NCBI RefSeq assembly: GCF_905475465.1
Contig: NC_062245.1
Span: 4,030,001 to 4,094,000, forward strand
Source of the DNA: Pieris napi
Lineage: Eukaryota; Arthropoda; Insecta; Lepidoptera; Pieridae
Direction: 5' to 3'
DNA length: 64,000 bases
Shown piece by piece: positions 11,401 to 26,400 of the stretch. The notes under the pieces are model-generated. The model searched no databases. It saw only the letters and a list, made by a program, of their open reading frames with translations, and had not been told where the DNA came from. The stretch's first letter is position 1; each line of letters opens with the position of its first letter. The position numbers were made by a program, and so were the translations under genes.

Positions 11401-14400
11401 GAAAACTGTCTCGCACTGCCCAAACTGAATCTACAATTCCTCACTCTTCATGATTATTTATTAAGGAATTTTAACCTGTTCCGCTTGGAGAGTACATGTG
11501 AGTATTCATATTGTTCAATTACATATTATAGACTAAATTAATTATACATTACGCGCCTCTCCGCTTTAAGACAAATACATTACATATAAACGAAATTTGG
11601 CGTTGAGAGGGGTCTATAACAGGCAAAAAAGGCAATGGAAGAGTGTAGTGAAAATAATAATGTGAATTTGACTCAAGCAATTTAATTTTAAAAGAAATAT
11701 TTGTATGTCATGTCACATGTGTTTCTGTCTTTTTTATATCTGCCAAATAATTACTAAATGTTGTAACAAACGCTACGGCTGAATATTTTTCAGGCCGCTA
11801 GTTAAACGGCGCCGTTTAGTTAAAGGCTAGGCTGTTAATTGAACGGCTAATTAAGCTAGTTGGCTGCGACATATATAACATATAGTGTATAACACCACCG
11901 CTATATGGAACCAGCTACCCGCCGAGGTATTTCCGAAGGTATTCCATACAAATTCATACAAGGTCAGCCACGCACTCGCGAGCTTCTGGCATTAAGGCTG
12001 TCCATGGAGGGCAATATCACTTAACATCAGGCCTCCTGCCGGTTTGCCCCCGGTTTTAAAAAATAATTACAATTGACAAGATGGTTACTTTTAATTTATT
12101 GACGTTATTTAAAATACGTACGTAATGTACGTTGGTAATTCTAAATTACGAAATGTTCTATTTGTCATACGTGTAACCATTTCAAGCACTGAAGGCAACC
12201 GTAATAAAAGCATTATTTTGGTATAAAATCTAATACTAGTAGTAGGTCGCGCATTTGATATGCGTTAAAGCGTATTTGTTTCTTTGTGCGCAACCTGCTC
12301 GTACGGATATGTATGCCTATGTAAGAACAATAGTAAAGAAAAGTGGATATATACTGAATAGATAATGGATGAATAATATAATAATACGTATTTAAAAGTA
12401 ACTTGACAATAATGTCAGTTCAAACATGTGGTGTCGTTAAAACAATTGTTCAATAAAATACGCTCAAATTGTTTGTTAATTGTTACATAGTAATTCAACG
12501 GTTGATTGTAAATAAATTGGATTGAAACAAAGAGTTGTACCTCTAATAATTTCAAGAAGAATAAGTAGATTTGCAAATAAAAACTAAGGATTTTTATGTG
12601 ATGATAACTACTCTGTAGTCTTTTTGATATTCGAAAGTAGCATTGGTGTGTAGGACTCGACCCACACTAGAATCTCCAATATTCAGAAACTGGGTGAGCA
12701 ATACCCACTAACCGTTGGTCTAAACCGCGGTAAACTAATAAATTTACATAATATTGTATTTTTTATGTATGTGTAAAATAAATCAGTGGCGCTACAACCT
12801 CTTTAGGTTTGGGCCTCAGATTTCTGAATCTGTTTCATGATCATTTTATTATCTATTAGATTTATCTAATAGGCAAGTAGGTGGTCAGCCTCCAGTGCCT
12901 GACAGACGCCGTCGACTTTTTGTTTTTTACCGTTCGAGCGAATGTTAAATGCGCATACAGAAAGAAAGTCCTTTGGTGCACAGTCGTCGACCTCAGGGAT
13001 GAGAGTCGCACGCTGAAGCCACTAGGCCAACACTGCTTCCTAAGTATATTTTCTTATATAATGCGCAGTCATTTCCGGTAACAGGTGGCCGCTCTTAATA
13101 CAAAGGGTCCTCCGTCCTAGTACACTACCTCGTCCTCATTCGCAATCTAAATATCTTATTCCTTGTACCTTAACATAACATAAGTTGCATGTTTTAAACT
13201 TGAGTTACATCATGTTAAAGATCAGTCATAGACTTTTAGTAGTGTCATTGTATGAATAGTTAATTGTATGAATGGGCGATTAAGCTTATTCATTAATCGT
13301 ACAATAATAGTAATGCATTTATAGTATCAAAGCGTAGCGCTTTGAAACATCGCAAATTGATATGTCTGTATTTAAATATGTAGTTTATATTCTCAGAACG
13401 ATTACAAATAATGATATAATCCCTTTAGGTAAATATTTTACTTCCTCAATACATAAATGCCTATAAAGTGATAAGAATGTTTTAAAGCTTTTTTATTCGG
13501 TATAACGCATATACAAAATTCGATTTCGTGTGATTTTTGTAGTCGTTTTCTCGCGTCTTTTGTGATAAAATAAATGTGTAATACATTTATTTATTTAGAA
13601 ACGTATGTTTAGTTAGTTACTAAATAAATAACTAAACTTACGTTTCTTTTCAAACAAACAAAGAATACCAAAAATAAATCAATAATTGTTTGCCTGTCCG
13701 TCTAGCCGCAAAAAGCTGCTAAATCGTAAACTAATTCGTCAAAAAGAAAGGGAATTTTCTTACAAGTTATTTATACATCTAATATTGTTTATAAAATGTG
13801 CGAGATTTGCTTGTGGCTCGTATACGGTCATTGAACTCGGGCATCAGCTGGCGCTACGACCTTATAAGGGTCTTGGTCTCATATTGCATCACATTCATGC
13901 GACTTTAAGGAAGAAAACTGTAGAAGGTTTACAATACGAAACGTAATCTTTTTAATTAGATGACCTGCCTTCTGTGATGCATGGCATTGATTTCTAGGTT
14001 TAAGATAACCTCGTGATGTTTGCCTTAATGTAGAATCTATTAGCCGTGATTTGAACGCAAGACCTCAGGGTTGAGTCGCTTTAGCCACTAGTACAACACT
14101 AGGCTTAATTTATCCATACTAATAATGTTACACCTTAATTTGTCACAATTGACGTCAAACAAAATTTATGTTTTTACTATTAATAAAATAGTCATGTGGT
14201 CAATTGTATCTTAATAAATTCTTGGTAAAAACTCATTCATTAAACGTTATGTTTCCTTACGTTCTATACGTCATAAGAAAACTTCCGACTATGGACCGGT
14301 CAAAATACAGTATTTCAGACTAATTATATTGATATTTAGTATTAACTATGACGCATGCACGTACCATACATGCATGAAATCTAAGATCGAGAGATGTATG

Positions 14401-17400
14401 TTGAAAAAAAGGGTGCGTGTACTTATGTACGCGCGTAAGAAGTTATACTTCTTTGGCATTATTAAAAATAGTTTTTGATTGCATGCAAATAATTAATTAC
14501 AAATTAATAATCAAAGACTGGAAAAGGAGTCATTATAGTCATTAAAGTTCAGTTTACATTTGAAAAATTAAAAAAATAAATATTTATTATTATTCTCTTA
14601 CATTAAGTGTAACATAAATTCTATTATTATTCGAATGTTGTTTTACATTATGTCCAAAGCCGTAGCATCTTCCGTTGGCAACTTCATTCTGTTAATTTTG
14701 TGTCACGGTGCGCGCGCATCGTAAAATTTCACTCTCATAAATTTTTCATAACGCGCCTAAAGAAGTATAACTTCAAAAATATCTTAGATTTAAAGGTAAT
14801 AGCAACTACACTTTTAGCCTTTCTGTAATTTTATTAAGTTATTTTAAACATATAACATTTGTTTCAGATGAGATTCGTCAGGATATAGAGGATGCGGTCT
14901 ATCGTTTAGCGCCGTGGTAATTATGTTTTAATTGATTATTTGTATTAACCGCCGTCAGATGTCATATTAATAGGGCCCTTCTCTTTCTTCAGTAAGGGAT
15001 GAAACAGAGAGATATAACTGTCTCTTGCCACATTAGTTATATATTCAAGTACAATACACGATGGTTTAACTGTAATGAAATTTATTTAAATTATTATAAT
15101 AAGAGATGTCTTAATTATTCAAAAATATTCTTACATCGGATTCTGGATCTTTGACCGCATTCGTTAGTTGGGGAATCTATCCAGCAATTTAACTGAAATT
15201 AGAATGAAAAAGAGACTCGCAAATAATTGTTCCATTTCGCTTTAGTGGGTATTGCCCGCTTGTTAAAAATACACGAAGTCGTCTAGTATATATATTTAGA
15301 CTCGTTGTTAGGTTAATAATATATGTTACAAATTTTATATTAGTCGTAAATTTTCTAAACAAAGAATTAGTAATCGCTATTGTGATTTACATAATGTACC
15401 TCATAAACATTATGTGATTGGATATAAGATGACGTCAATTCGATACATGAGTTTTCGGTCACGTGGTCACTTCCCTAGTTTATAGATAACGGACTGGGCG
15501 TTTTGACATATTGCATAGCGTCCGGCAAATTAGTTCCCCACTTTCAGTAGGTGTATAGGCCTATTTAAGGTTATTCGTACTGAAAGTACACGCGCAAACT
15601 CCACTTCTGAATCTTACTGTTTCGAATCATTAGCCTCTCACAGATAACGTCCCGCCATGCTATGCTAACTGTACTGCTTTTTAATTCAATAGTTAACTAA
15701 ACGAATCTACTAAGAGTAGAAGGTACTACGTCTGCCTCGATTTATCGTTATTTTCTTAATAATGTTTGATTCCAAAGTGCGCTAAGAAAGACTGAAAAAC
15801 CTACAGTGTTGGTCTGTATTTGGCCTTCATTTCAATGTATGGTTCTTCTTTTTCTATGCAGGCGTGCAGAAGATGACAGCGTATACTTCGGCGGTTGGGC
15901 GAGGATGGCCCATCCGATACAGAGTTTTGCTGTGGTTGAAGTGGCCAAGCCGAACATCGGCGAGAAAGCACCTTCCAGGGTCCGGGCGGATCTCACTGTC
16001 ACTCTTAGTGTTAGACGAGAAATCAAGCAAGAGTGGGAAAATTTAAGGAAACACGATGTCTGCTTCCTTGTTACTGTTAGACCTACTCAGAGTATAGGTA
16101 AGAATATTTAACCAATATCACTGTAAAGTTCTTGTTGTGCCACAACAATAATTGTGATTGGTCAATCAGGTGTAGTAATAACGTATCATTTTGTTTAATT
16201 GAAACATTGAACTCTACAAAATAATATATGGGTTAGCCCTCCTAATCGGATGCGTGTGAAATCTCTTAGTAAATTATGTGTCATGGCCTGACCATTAAAA
16301 TTAATTACTACGCTTAATTAAACGCACATGGCGTGATTCACAAGTGGATTAATCGAAACCTATTTAAAATTGGTTCCTAACGATTTGTCTTATCTCCGGC
16401 CCCATCCATAAAGTACGTCACACGAATTTCAGGACTTTTGAACCCCTCCCCCCGTCCTTGTCACATTTTTATAATGCTAAATTATTAATAAATATAGATC
16501 AAGTTCGTAAATTTTTAAAATTTTTAATTCACATCCAAACTTTGCGTTTTAGTATTTTAAATTTTAACATGTGACGTCACAAAAGTATTGACCCCCCCCA
16601 TGCCCCTTGTCACACTTCGGTGATACCCTCCCTCCCCATTAACGTGTGACGTACTTTACTGTTATTTGGTCGACGTCACAATATATAAGGCAAAATATTG
16701 CAATTTGTTTTGCACTAAGAGAGCGAAACTTATAATTCAGTCTGATGTTTTATTTCCTTCAATATAAAAGCTTGGCATTACGCCGAGTTTTTTTCGCTCG
16801 TTAAATTTGTTGGTAAAACCCATCACGCAATACCTGAAAGATCTGTCAGTTTTAATTTACCACTCGTTAGATCAATAATAAACTTCTGGTATAAAATTAG
16901 ACCTCAGAAATCTTAATGAAGGTAATTTAATTACGAACTTTGCATAATGATGTAAAACCAATGGGGTTTTCATAGATTTTTGCTGCAACATAAACAGTTT
17001 TTAAAAAAAAATAATTAAAGTAATATTAAACCTGTTATATCTTAGTTTTGTAATATATAATATCCGGTATTGCGCTTCTCCTTAGAACGATTTTTGCCGG
17101 TATCCTTACAAGGCTTTTCTTTCCAGTATGAGCAAGTGTTAATAAGTAAGAAAGATAAATCCAAATCCAAATCGGCGTTCAATCGCTTAATGTCCGATTG
17201 AAAACTGCGTCCACATTGGTTTTTGTTTATTATAAATGTCACTAGAATGCCAAGCAAATAGAATCTAATACTCTGTGTCATTAAACATGTATGATATCAT
17301 TTAATAACGAAACATTTACGAAGTTACGTTTATGGTAAATATATGATATCATTATCTGCGTAGATTACAATTATTGTTAGCCTTAGAAACATTAGTTTTA

Positions 17401-20400
17401 ATTTTTTTAGAGTTTCGATGTAGGGTATGTAAATAATTTTACAATTTTTATTTAAAAAAAACTTTAGAGGTGTCAAGGGACACCCGGATGGAACGAAATT
17501 CCTTTCGATTAATTTATATGTTAATTGGTGTCATAACAGTATGATAGATTTTCTCGACACCAATCTTACGACGAAAAAAAAGCCAACATCACGAGGTGTT
17601 CCCAGGCGGTCACCCATCCAAGTACTGACCTCGCCCGACGTTGCTTAACTTCGGTGATCGGACGAGAACCGGTGTATTACAATAGCAAATAGCAAAAAAG
17701 TGTCGTGACAACTTTTCGTAACAATTTTTTCCGTCTAGCCCCCTTTCACAACGCGCGATAAGGAACTTTGTTCCAATAAATAAAAATTGTTTTGATCTTA
17801 TTGTATTTTGTGTTTGTCAAGCATTTTTAATTTATAGCTGCGAAATTAGTTTGAGACAAGCTTGCACCAATTTTGGCCTATTTTACCAATTTTTTGTAAA
17901 GAAAGATTTCTAAACCATTTCGTCATTCTTTAATGCATTAAAAAAACCTCATATTTGCAACCTTTTGTTTAAAGTTTTCTATTAATTTTGGTCTAGTCTA
18001 TTACGACTAATACATATACCATTAATGTAGGAACGAAATATGACTACAAAAAGAGTATGGTGGAGCAAGCGGGAATCGTGTACGTCCGCGGCTGTGAAGT
18101 TGAAGGTATGCTGGATGCATCAGGACGGGTCATCGAGGAGGGTCCGGAGCCGAGGCCGGAATTAGAAGGGGATTCCAGAACATTCCGTTTATTACTGGAT
18201 CCTAACCAGTACAGGGTTGACCTCGACCGTGCGAGCAAGGGTCATGAGGTAAGTATCATAAAACATATGTTTTATTTACAGGACACGGGGCAAATGAGCT
18301 CATCTGTTGTTAAGTGATACCGCCGCTCATGGAGACTAATGCGTGGCCGGCCTTTTAAATTTGGTACGCTCTTTTCTTGAGGGACCCTTAGTCGAATTGG
18401 TTCGGTAACACTTCGACTGGTAGTAGGTTCCATGTAGAGGTGGTGCACGGCAAAAAGTTCCCTTAACAACGCTCAGTTGTGGAAGGACGTCGAAGTGTTA
18501 TAGGTGGAATTTCTTTGCATTTACTGCCTTTGTCCTACTAATTATTTTTTATTACTTTTAAGTCCTCGGCTTGTATGAAGTAAGTAGGAAACCTAAGGTG
18601 ACGCAACCCTTAGCCAATTTACTCTAAGCAAACTGCAATCTTATTTCCTAAAAAAAAAAAAAAAATACATAAGATATAGTTATCTTAAAGATAACATGTT
18701 TTTCTCTGTATTTGTTTACTTGAGCCTATAAAGATATTGTCTTTATAGGCTTTGTACTAGGAATTAAATAAAAAAAAAATCTTACACTATATATAGATTT
18801 AACAGAAAACTATTAAGTTGAAATTATGCTCCGATCATTCGAACAATGCTCTTTTACTCTTTAATCTGTAATAACGAGAAAAATGTTAATTACCCCAAGT
18901 TGCTTAATAATAAGTTCTAATTCTGAAATTTCCTAAGTTAAAAGTTCATATTTTCTAAACTGTTTCCTCTTATTCTTAACTCCTGTTATAATAGCGCTCT
19001 ATTTTTAATTTTGGCAATGCCATGGCCATGGTGTTTTTCTTCGAATCGATATAACTGGTAAATATCTGCTTTTGTACGTTCTTTTGGTCACGTATGCGTA
19101 CAAAATACACTTGTCAGAAGTGAAACTTCTTTGTAAATTAATTATTACTAAGATAAAAGCCCCAATAGATGATCATGTACCAGTATATGATCTCTCCATG
19201 TATTTGTAGATATATCTATATTCACACTGTATACGTGCTAAGGATAAAACAAATAAATAAAAAAATCTGCGTTTACTGCACAAGACGTAATGCGACAGAA
19301 TTGCCATTTAAAGTTCTAATAACTACTAACTAATACATCAACCAATAGCGTGTATTTTTCTCGATCTCCCTTCCTCTCTTTCTCTCAATCTTTTTCTCTA
19401 TATCTCTTCCACCTCTCGCTCCATGGCACTGTGCGTTATGCGACGTTCGCTCTATCTCACTCTCTCTCTCGATCTTTCTCACTTGCTTGCTCCCTACTCT
19501 CGCTCCATGGCTATTTGCTTCATGCTACGTTCGCTCTATCTCACTCTCTCTCAGTCGGTCTCAATCCCTCTCTCCCTTTTCTTCGACAAAAACGCTGCAC
19601 ATCTTCGTGACGCTAATATTATTATTATTGCGTTTCATCCGTAAAAATTTTACCCTCATGCGCCTCAAGAAGTTTCATTTCAATAAATGACAAAATTCTT
19701 GACCCACTTTGCAGAATAAACACTATATAATTTCTGTAAGATAGGTAATCCACTGTCATTAAAATGTTAGAAGTCGTTATTAGATTTTTATATTCAACAT
19801 ACGAGCGCGATCTTTCCTTTACCACGAAAAATAAAAAAAAAAAAATAAAAAAAAATCTAGTCAAGTATTTTGTCTATATTTAAGAACGGCGCGAAAAGTC
19901 CTTGGCGCGAAGAATGAAACTCGTCAAAAGCGCTAAATCTCGACTCAGAATCTCACCCGTGGTATCGACCTGTATCTACAGTTTCTATAGTAACGTACTA
20001 AAAATCTAAATACTTATTTCGACTTATGAGTCATGGTTCATTGTTACACTGTTCTCAATAGCTTAAGATGGTCACGAGTTACCTTATCTTGTTTGCTGTT
20101 TGAATTCGAACTTTAATACGAGGTAATACGGTCGAAGTTGTTTTGTTTAAAAAAAATGTAAAGTCATTATTACGAAATTTATGGTGATTGGTTTCATGAA
20201 TTTTCTGAGAAACTAGAGTAAAAGTTAAACCTCTGTACCAAGATAACTTGTAATCGCGATTCGCGTCCAACTTTGCTATAATGTAATTAATTTCAAAATA
20301 AGAATTTGAAATTATTGAAGAACACACATAGACACATTTAGACGAATCAAGAACCTCCTCTTTATGTAGTGGGGGTGGAACTTGTTGCAAGCCTGTTTTA

Positions 20401-23400
20401 AGAATACTATCTATTATATATACTCGTATATGTTGTCTATAAAACCAATTTCAATATAAAACATATGTAAAAATAGAAGGCCTAAAAATCTACTATTTAT
20501 CGACCATAATATGGACTTAATTTTGCACTATACTCTCACGGTTCCTGGGCCATCGGGGTGCTTTAAATAATAGAGGATTTTATTGTTACGATATCGTACG
20601 CGTATGGTTTATATATTATATAAACCATTCGCGTACGACAATATAATATAAGCGAAATAACGATATGTCAATTGCTATGTAACGAATGAATGCAATGTAA
20701 CAGTTGAAGAGAGTGCCTACGTCTTGCTATACTCGGGGCGTAACTGCAATAATTTAGGAAATCGCTACGCTTATAAAACTAAGAAAGCCTGAGTGAACAA
20801 AATGTACAGCCTTGGCTTGTACAATACTGTTTAGGGTTGAGACTTGATCTGTGATGGATTTTGATCTCATATATAAAATTCGCAATATATTTTGAATATC
20901 CTTAGTTATTAATGTATAAGGAGTACATGGAGGTTCGCATCTGCCTGGTCCGAACTGAATTAACAAATTAATACTTACAAGGATAACTCTGGAGCTGTTA
21001 GCTTACGTATTGAAGAACTTCAGGTCGCACCTGGAAGGTCTGTAAAAAAACAAGCTTAATTTGGAAACATACCATTAAAAAGGCAAGCGAAAGCCGCGCT
21101 AAACCGTGCTTGCTTATAAATACCGGATAGTTATCCGTGTAATCCGTAGCATTATCTATATGTACTTCGATTTGTATGTAAGTATGTTTGTAACGAATTG
21201 GCTCAAAAAGTACTGGACCGATTTTAAAAATTCTTTTTATATTGGAATGTAACATTATCACTGATTAATATCCGCTATTTTAATTGCAAGAAAAAAATAA
21301 AGATATATATTCTAAACCTCAGTGAAATATTTTTAAAAATTACCCGTTGATGTCATTTATTCTGTTATCATTTTGTTTTTATCAAGTCCCGTACACAAAG
21401 GAAGCGACACACTATTGCTAAATACATCCCGGTTAAACAATCATTCTTTCCAATTTGACCTTACCTTAACAATTATCAATAAACGATCATATTAAAAATA
21501 ATATACATAAACTCTCCATGCCCAGCTTCTAAAAACACCACACTAATTTCAGGATGTATACGAGACATTTAACATTGTGATGCGAAGAAAACCAAAAGAA
21601 AACAACTTCAAGGCAGTGCTGGAGACCATTCGTGAGCTCATGAACACGGAGTGTGTAGTACCAGATTGGCTTCATGACATCGTCTTGGGATATGGCGACC
21701 CTGGACAGGCCCACTATACCAGGTTAGTTATGTGGTATTTCTGAAAAAACTTTTAGCAGTATCAAAATAACATTTATTCGTGTATATAACACACTTCCCG
21801 ACATTGAAAAGTATATAAAAAATAGTCTTAAATTCAATTTACAGCCGTGACGAACTGGCGAAAATAACTGGGAAACTCCACGAACTATTTTTGTACACAG
21901 TGTCCGAAGTAAACAAAAAGTTATGATTTGAGAAATTTTAAAAAACACTCAATACGCTCAACAAACAAGTATAAATAGCAGGTCTAATGCAAGGGCTCAT
22001 CAGTACCAATCTAGTTGATATTATGAAAAAGATACAAGTTATAAAGAAAGATACAATGTAAATTTTTTCAAATTTTATTAAGATTTAGTAAAAAAAGTCA
22101 ATTTGCTTATAAAAACGCAAAATAAATTATAACTGTGCAGGGGTTTAGTTTAAGGACCACCTGTATGACAATTTTTTGCAGCTGATGACCTCATCTATCC
22201 CCTAGTTGCGTTTGATCCACGACTTTTTACCCACCCGGTATACAACTATATGAAAACGAACGTCGTAGATTTTTTTGTTCAATAATTTTATCCTTTTTCT
22301 GTACAATACGTTAAGTAAGATAAATGACACCCCACGGCGCACTATGGAAAGTGGTAGAACAACGGCATATCAAAAATAGTTTTTGCTAATGTTGTTATTG
22401 ACGCACTTTTAAAAGTTTATCGAATATTATAAGAGTGCAACATTATTATTATGTAGTAATTTTGCATGATTTTTATTTGGAATATATTTTTTTAATTCTG
22501 CAAAGTAAGTATGTATGTCAAAGATTGTCTATTTCAGATCTTTTCCCTTCAATCTTTTAATATTAATTTCTTTCAAAAATTTGCAGAAATAAATTTCTGT
22601 ATGCAGATTTTAACACAAAAATAAAATAGTAGGTTTTATATTTATAAAAAAAAAATAACAGTAAGTGAGGGGAAAAGGAAAGTTTTTTAACTTCGTCGAG
22701 ACTTTTGACAATTGCCGATGTCTCCCGGTAAATTTTTTTTTAATACAGTTGCTCAAAAAGTGGCGTATTGCAGGGACGTATAGCGTTCGGGATGTGGGCT
22801 ATTACACACTCGTGCTTTTTCTTTACCTTTTCCGAACTAGTGCGTTTTCTTTCCCAACTGTCAAAATAATGTCTATTAAAAAGAAAAAAACAACCACGAA
22901 GTTTTTACTAAAAAAATCATAGAAGTTTTTATAATTCATGCAAATATTTCAAAAAAGAAGCTACTCATTTGTTTTAATATCAGATTTAATGATTTGATTC
23001 AATGAGTTTTAGGTTAGGTTTCATTTCATTTCATCTCATTAAATTTCATATCAATAAAAAAATTCTACTGAAGATTTGGCTGTATGGGCATAGTTCCCTT
23101 TGCCTACCCAGAATGGGTGAAGAAAAAAAAATCTCTGCTCATATTCTTTTACAGTTGGCGCCATTTTCCAAAAATGTTCTTTGCTAGTTTAGTTGTTTGT
23201 TATATTATATATTAAATACACATGAACAATCATACGAAATTAATAATAGTTTGTCTCAAACAGTAAATATGCAACCTAAAACTTCCCCAGTAAGTAAAAA
23301 AACTGTAATTTCGATGAATATGTGAATTATACCTTTTATAAGAAATAACTGATTAGTTAGTTGAGGTTATTGTGTTTTAATATTTTATTAAATTGCTTAA

Positions 23401-26400
23401 TTTTTTCGCAACTGTATTAAAAATAGTCGTTCAGTACACGTGCGGAACCATCATTGCAACTTGTTCCGACTGTCAACCCTCACCTTCGGCTGCGCCTCGG
23501 CTCGGGTAGACATTTGTCGGAACTCTTTGCAATGACAGGCTTTCCGCACTCGTAATGAAATATACTATATTGTAGCGTCATCATCATTTATTAAAATCAG
23601 CCGCGGATACGTTTGATTTCGGAAAATATCACGAAAAGTATGATACAAATCAGGAAACAGAAAACCTCTATTTATTGTGGTTTCTAAAGTTAAACTATTT
23701 GATTCATTAATTTGCGGTTATTTATTGATAGCAGCGCGTTTTGCACATTAATATACATATTTTTTTTATAATTTATAATAATACATAACTTTAATGCGGT
23801 TAAAAAGCTTTTTCTTTAAATATACATATTTTTTCAGTATAAATTTTACAAAATTTGTATTTTTTAACTAAATATTTTATGAAATAAATATTAGTAATTA
23901 AACCTTTTAATTAATTTAATGTCGATAAGAAAATAAAATAAGAACCATTTCTTTATACTATTGTTTTTATCATTTATTTATACATACTTTATATAATCAA
24001 AGTAAAGCATATTTTTTTGAATCCCTATTTAATACCCAATGCGTGTGCAATTCAATCGTCTATCTTGACAAATAAAAATGTTATAGATTTTTGATATGAA
24101 ACAGACCACGATTTTCCATAGTGAGGCGGCCCACGCCGAGTTCGAGTCTCGCACGAGACGTCCTTGACATAGTCGCGGGAAAAGCCCATTCCGGCCGAGC
24201 TACGCTCGCCAAAACAGCCTGAGATAATCTGTCAAGGCCCGTCAGGCCAACAGCGAGATTCAATTCAAGAAAAAGAAAAAAGTAAACTCGGAAACTGGGC
24301 AACTTAGACAAACTGGTCAAAGCGTAATATTGCGGATTAAAATGTATTTATTGTATTGGTTTACGCGAGTAATACACGTGTAAATAAAACTTATTGACGT
24401 TAATTAACTTCATGAAAAGCACACAAATTATCGATTGTTTGCCTTAAGAACGTCTTAAATATTGCATAATTGCAAATGTACATTTATGTCGTTATTGTCT
24501 ACATCAACTGTGATGAATTATTGTGTCTACAATTCTTACTCACAGGATATCCTAATGTTTCCACGTCATTTTATGATGAATGCAAATAACATGACAACAT
24601 CAGCGGAGAATTTCGTTGAATGATTTGAACAAGTAGAGAATGCATAGTGTGACATATTTTCTTAATTACTAAACCATTTCTTTTAAGTTTGTTTTATCAC
24701 TCACCTCCACGTTTTTGAGTTCGATTTCCGAAGTTAAATGAAATCATTAATTTTCCCAAATGTTGAAGTGATGATTGTTATAAAAGCAGCAACCTGCTGC
24801 AATATTTAGTTGGCACGCAAATATATTAACATATATATATTAATAATTTTGATAACCTATTTGCCTTAAAAATTGATCAATTCAGCAGAATTGTGTCTGC
24901 CCTAATTTGACACTTACGGCATTGCTAATATAACTGAAATTTTACGAAATTGTGTACTAAATTTTTGAAGATATTTTACGATTTAATTATTATTGAATTT
25001 CCACTCCGATTTTTACGATAGAAGTTAATAAATACAATTAAAAAAAACATATTTGTTAATGGCGTTAAACACTTATATAAAATTCAGCGTGTAGGTATTT
25101 ATTAATAATAATATTAATTAATTTATTGTGATTTTTTCATTCTTTGATTAAGAAAAAATATTTATATTGTATTATATTGAATGTATTTTAGGATGCCAAA
25201 CGAGATTCCAACTCTGGACTTCAACGATACCTTCCTGGATATGGAGCACCTTAGGAACAGTTTCCCCGGCCACGAGATCAAGCTGAAAACTGACAATCCA
25301 CAGAAACTGGTCAGGCCATTTAAGTAAGTATAACTATGACATAGACCAAATTTTACTTCTATAGTTTGTCTCCAATTCGTTTTAACAGCTCTATACAATA
25401 TATTTTATAAAAATATATGATAAATTCCAACGATGCAAATCATTACAATGTACATTAATGCAAAAAAATAGCTCCTAAATTTGAATTCTATGCCAGTTCT
25501 TAAATCAAAATATTGTACGGACGAGAACTGGCACGACAGCATTATTTTTAATCGCTAAGTTTTTTGTTTATTCGTTCTCCCGTTTACTTCTATATGCTCA
25601 GACTCAGTGCTCCTCAAGATTTCCATACAAATTATTTCTGTATTACAATTAATATATAATTATCAATTGTAAAATTTGATAGGAGTGTAGAAGATTTCAG
25701 TTTACAAAAATGATAATTAATTTAATTCTTGACGTATATGTAATTGCTTCATTTATTGAGGAATATCCAGTAGAAACAAAATATGTAGTAATTTTAGTTG
25801 AAAGAAACGTAATCTTATAAAGTGACGAGCAACAAATATTTTTAGCAACAGTAAAAAGATATCGCCCAGTAGAAACAAAACAACGAATTGAAACATTGAC
25901 AGTTACTATAAAACGACGAATGAAATCTTACAACGTAAAAGGCAAAATATTTTTTTGTTATATAAATAATGGTAATTTGTGTTCAAATTTTATGTTGGGT
26001 ATAAAATTAACTCTCACTTAGACGAGGCGCTTTATATTGAGAAGAACTGTATCTGAGACGCATAGAAATACATAGTAATGGATAATTAAAGAAACTCAAT
26101 GTTTTTTTTGTTACCATTATTAAATCTCTACAATAAATTTCGGAGTCGATACTTATTGCTATACTCCGGTATGTCAAAAAACGTATAGGATTTTGACTTT
26201 TATCTTATATCTTTGATTGAATCTTACCCAAAATCTTCACGTAAACGAAACGTACAATAACAGAGTATGTTATGAATCAAAACGTGTGTAACACCTAATA
26301 ATAGGCCATCCGTTCATTCATATTTATTTGTACGCTCTTTATACGCTCACATATTATATTAACTTTTTAGAATAATGTAATATTTTATTGGTTTATATTG

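Noticed and set aside
12640..12740. Possible tRNA gene on the minus strand (ggttagtgggtatt…ggtcgagtcc)
   Set aside because: The arms do not pair into a full cloverleaf by eye; more likely a degraded tRNA-like SINE head.
15832..16026. Antisense frames over AQR exon 15862-16097
   Set aside because: Shadows of the real exon, which matches AQR in the sense frame with proper splice sites.
21050..21260. Minus-strand frame of 87 codons considered as a gene
   Set aside because: The block 'aaaagtactggaccgattttaaaaattctttt' looks like a common insect repeat end; no protein motif.
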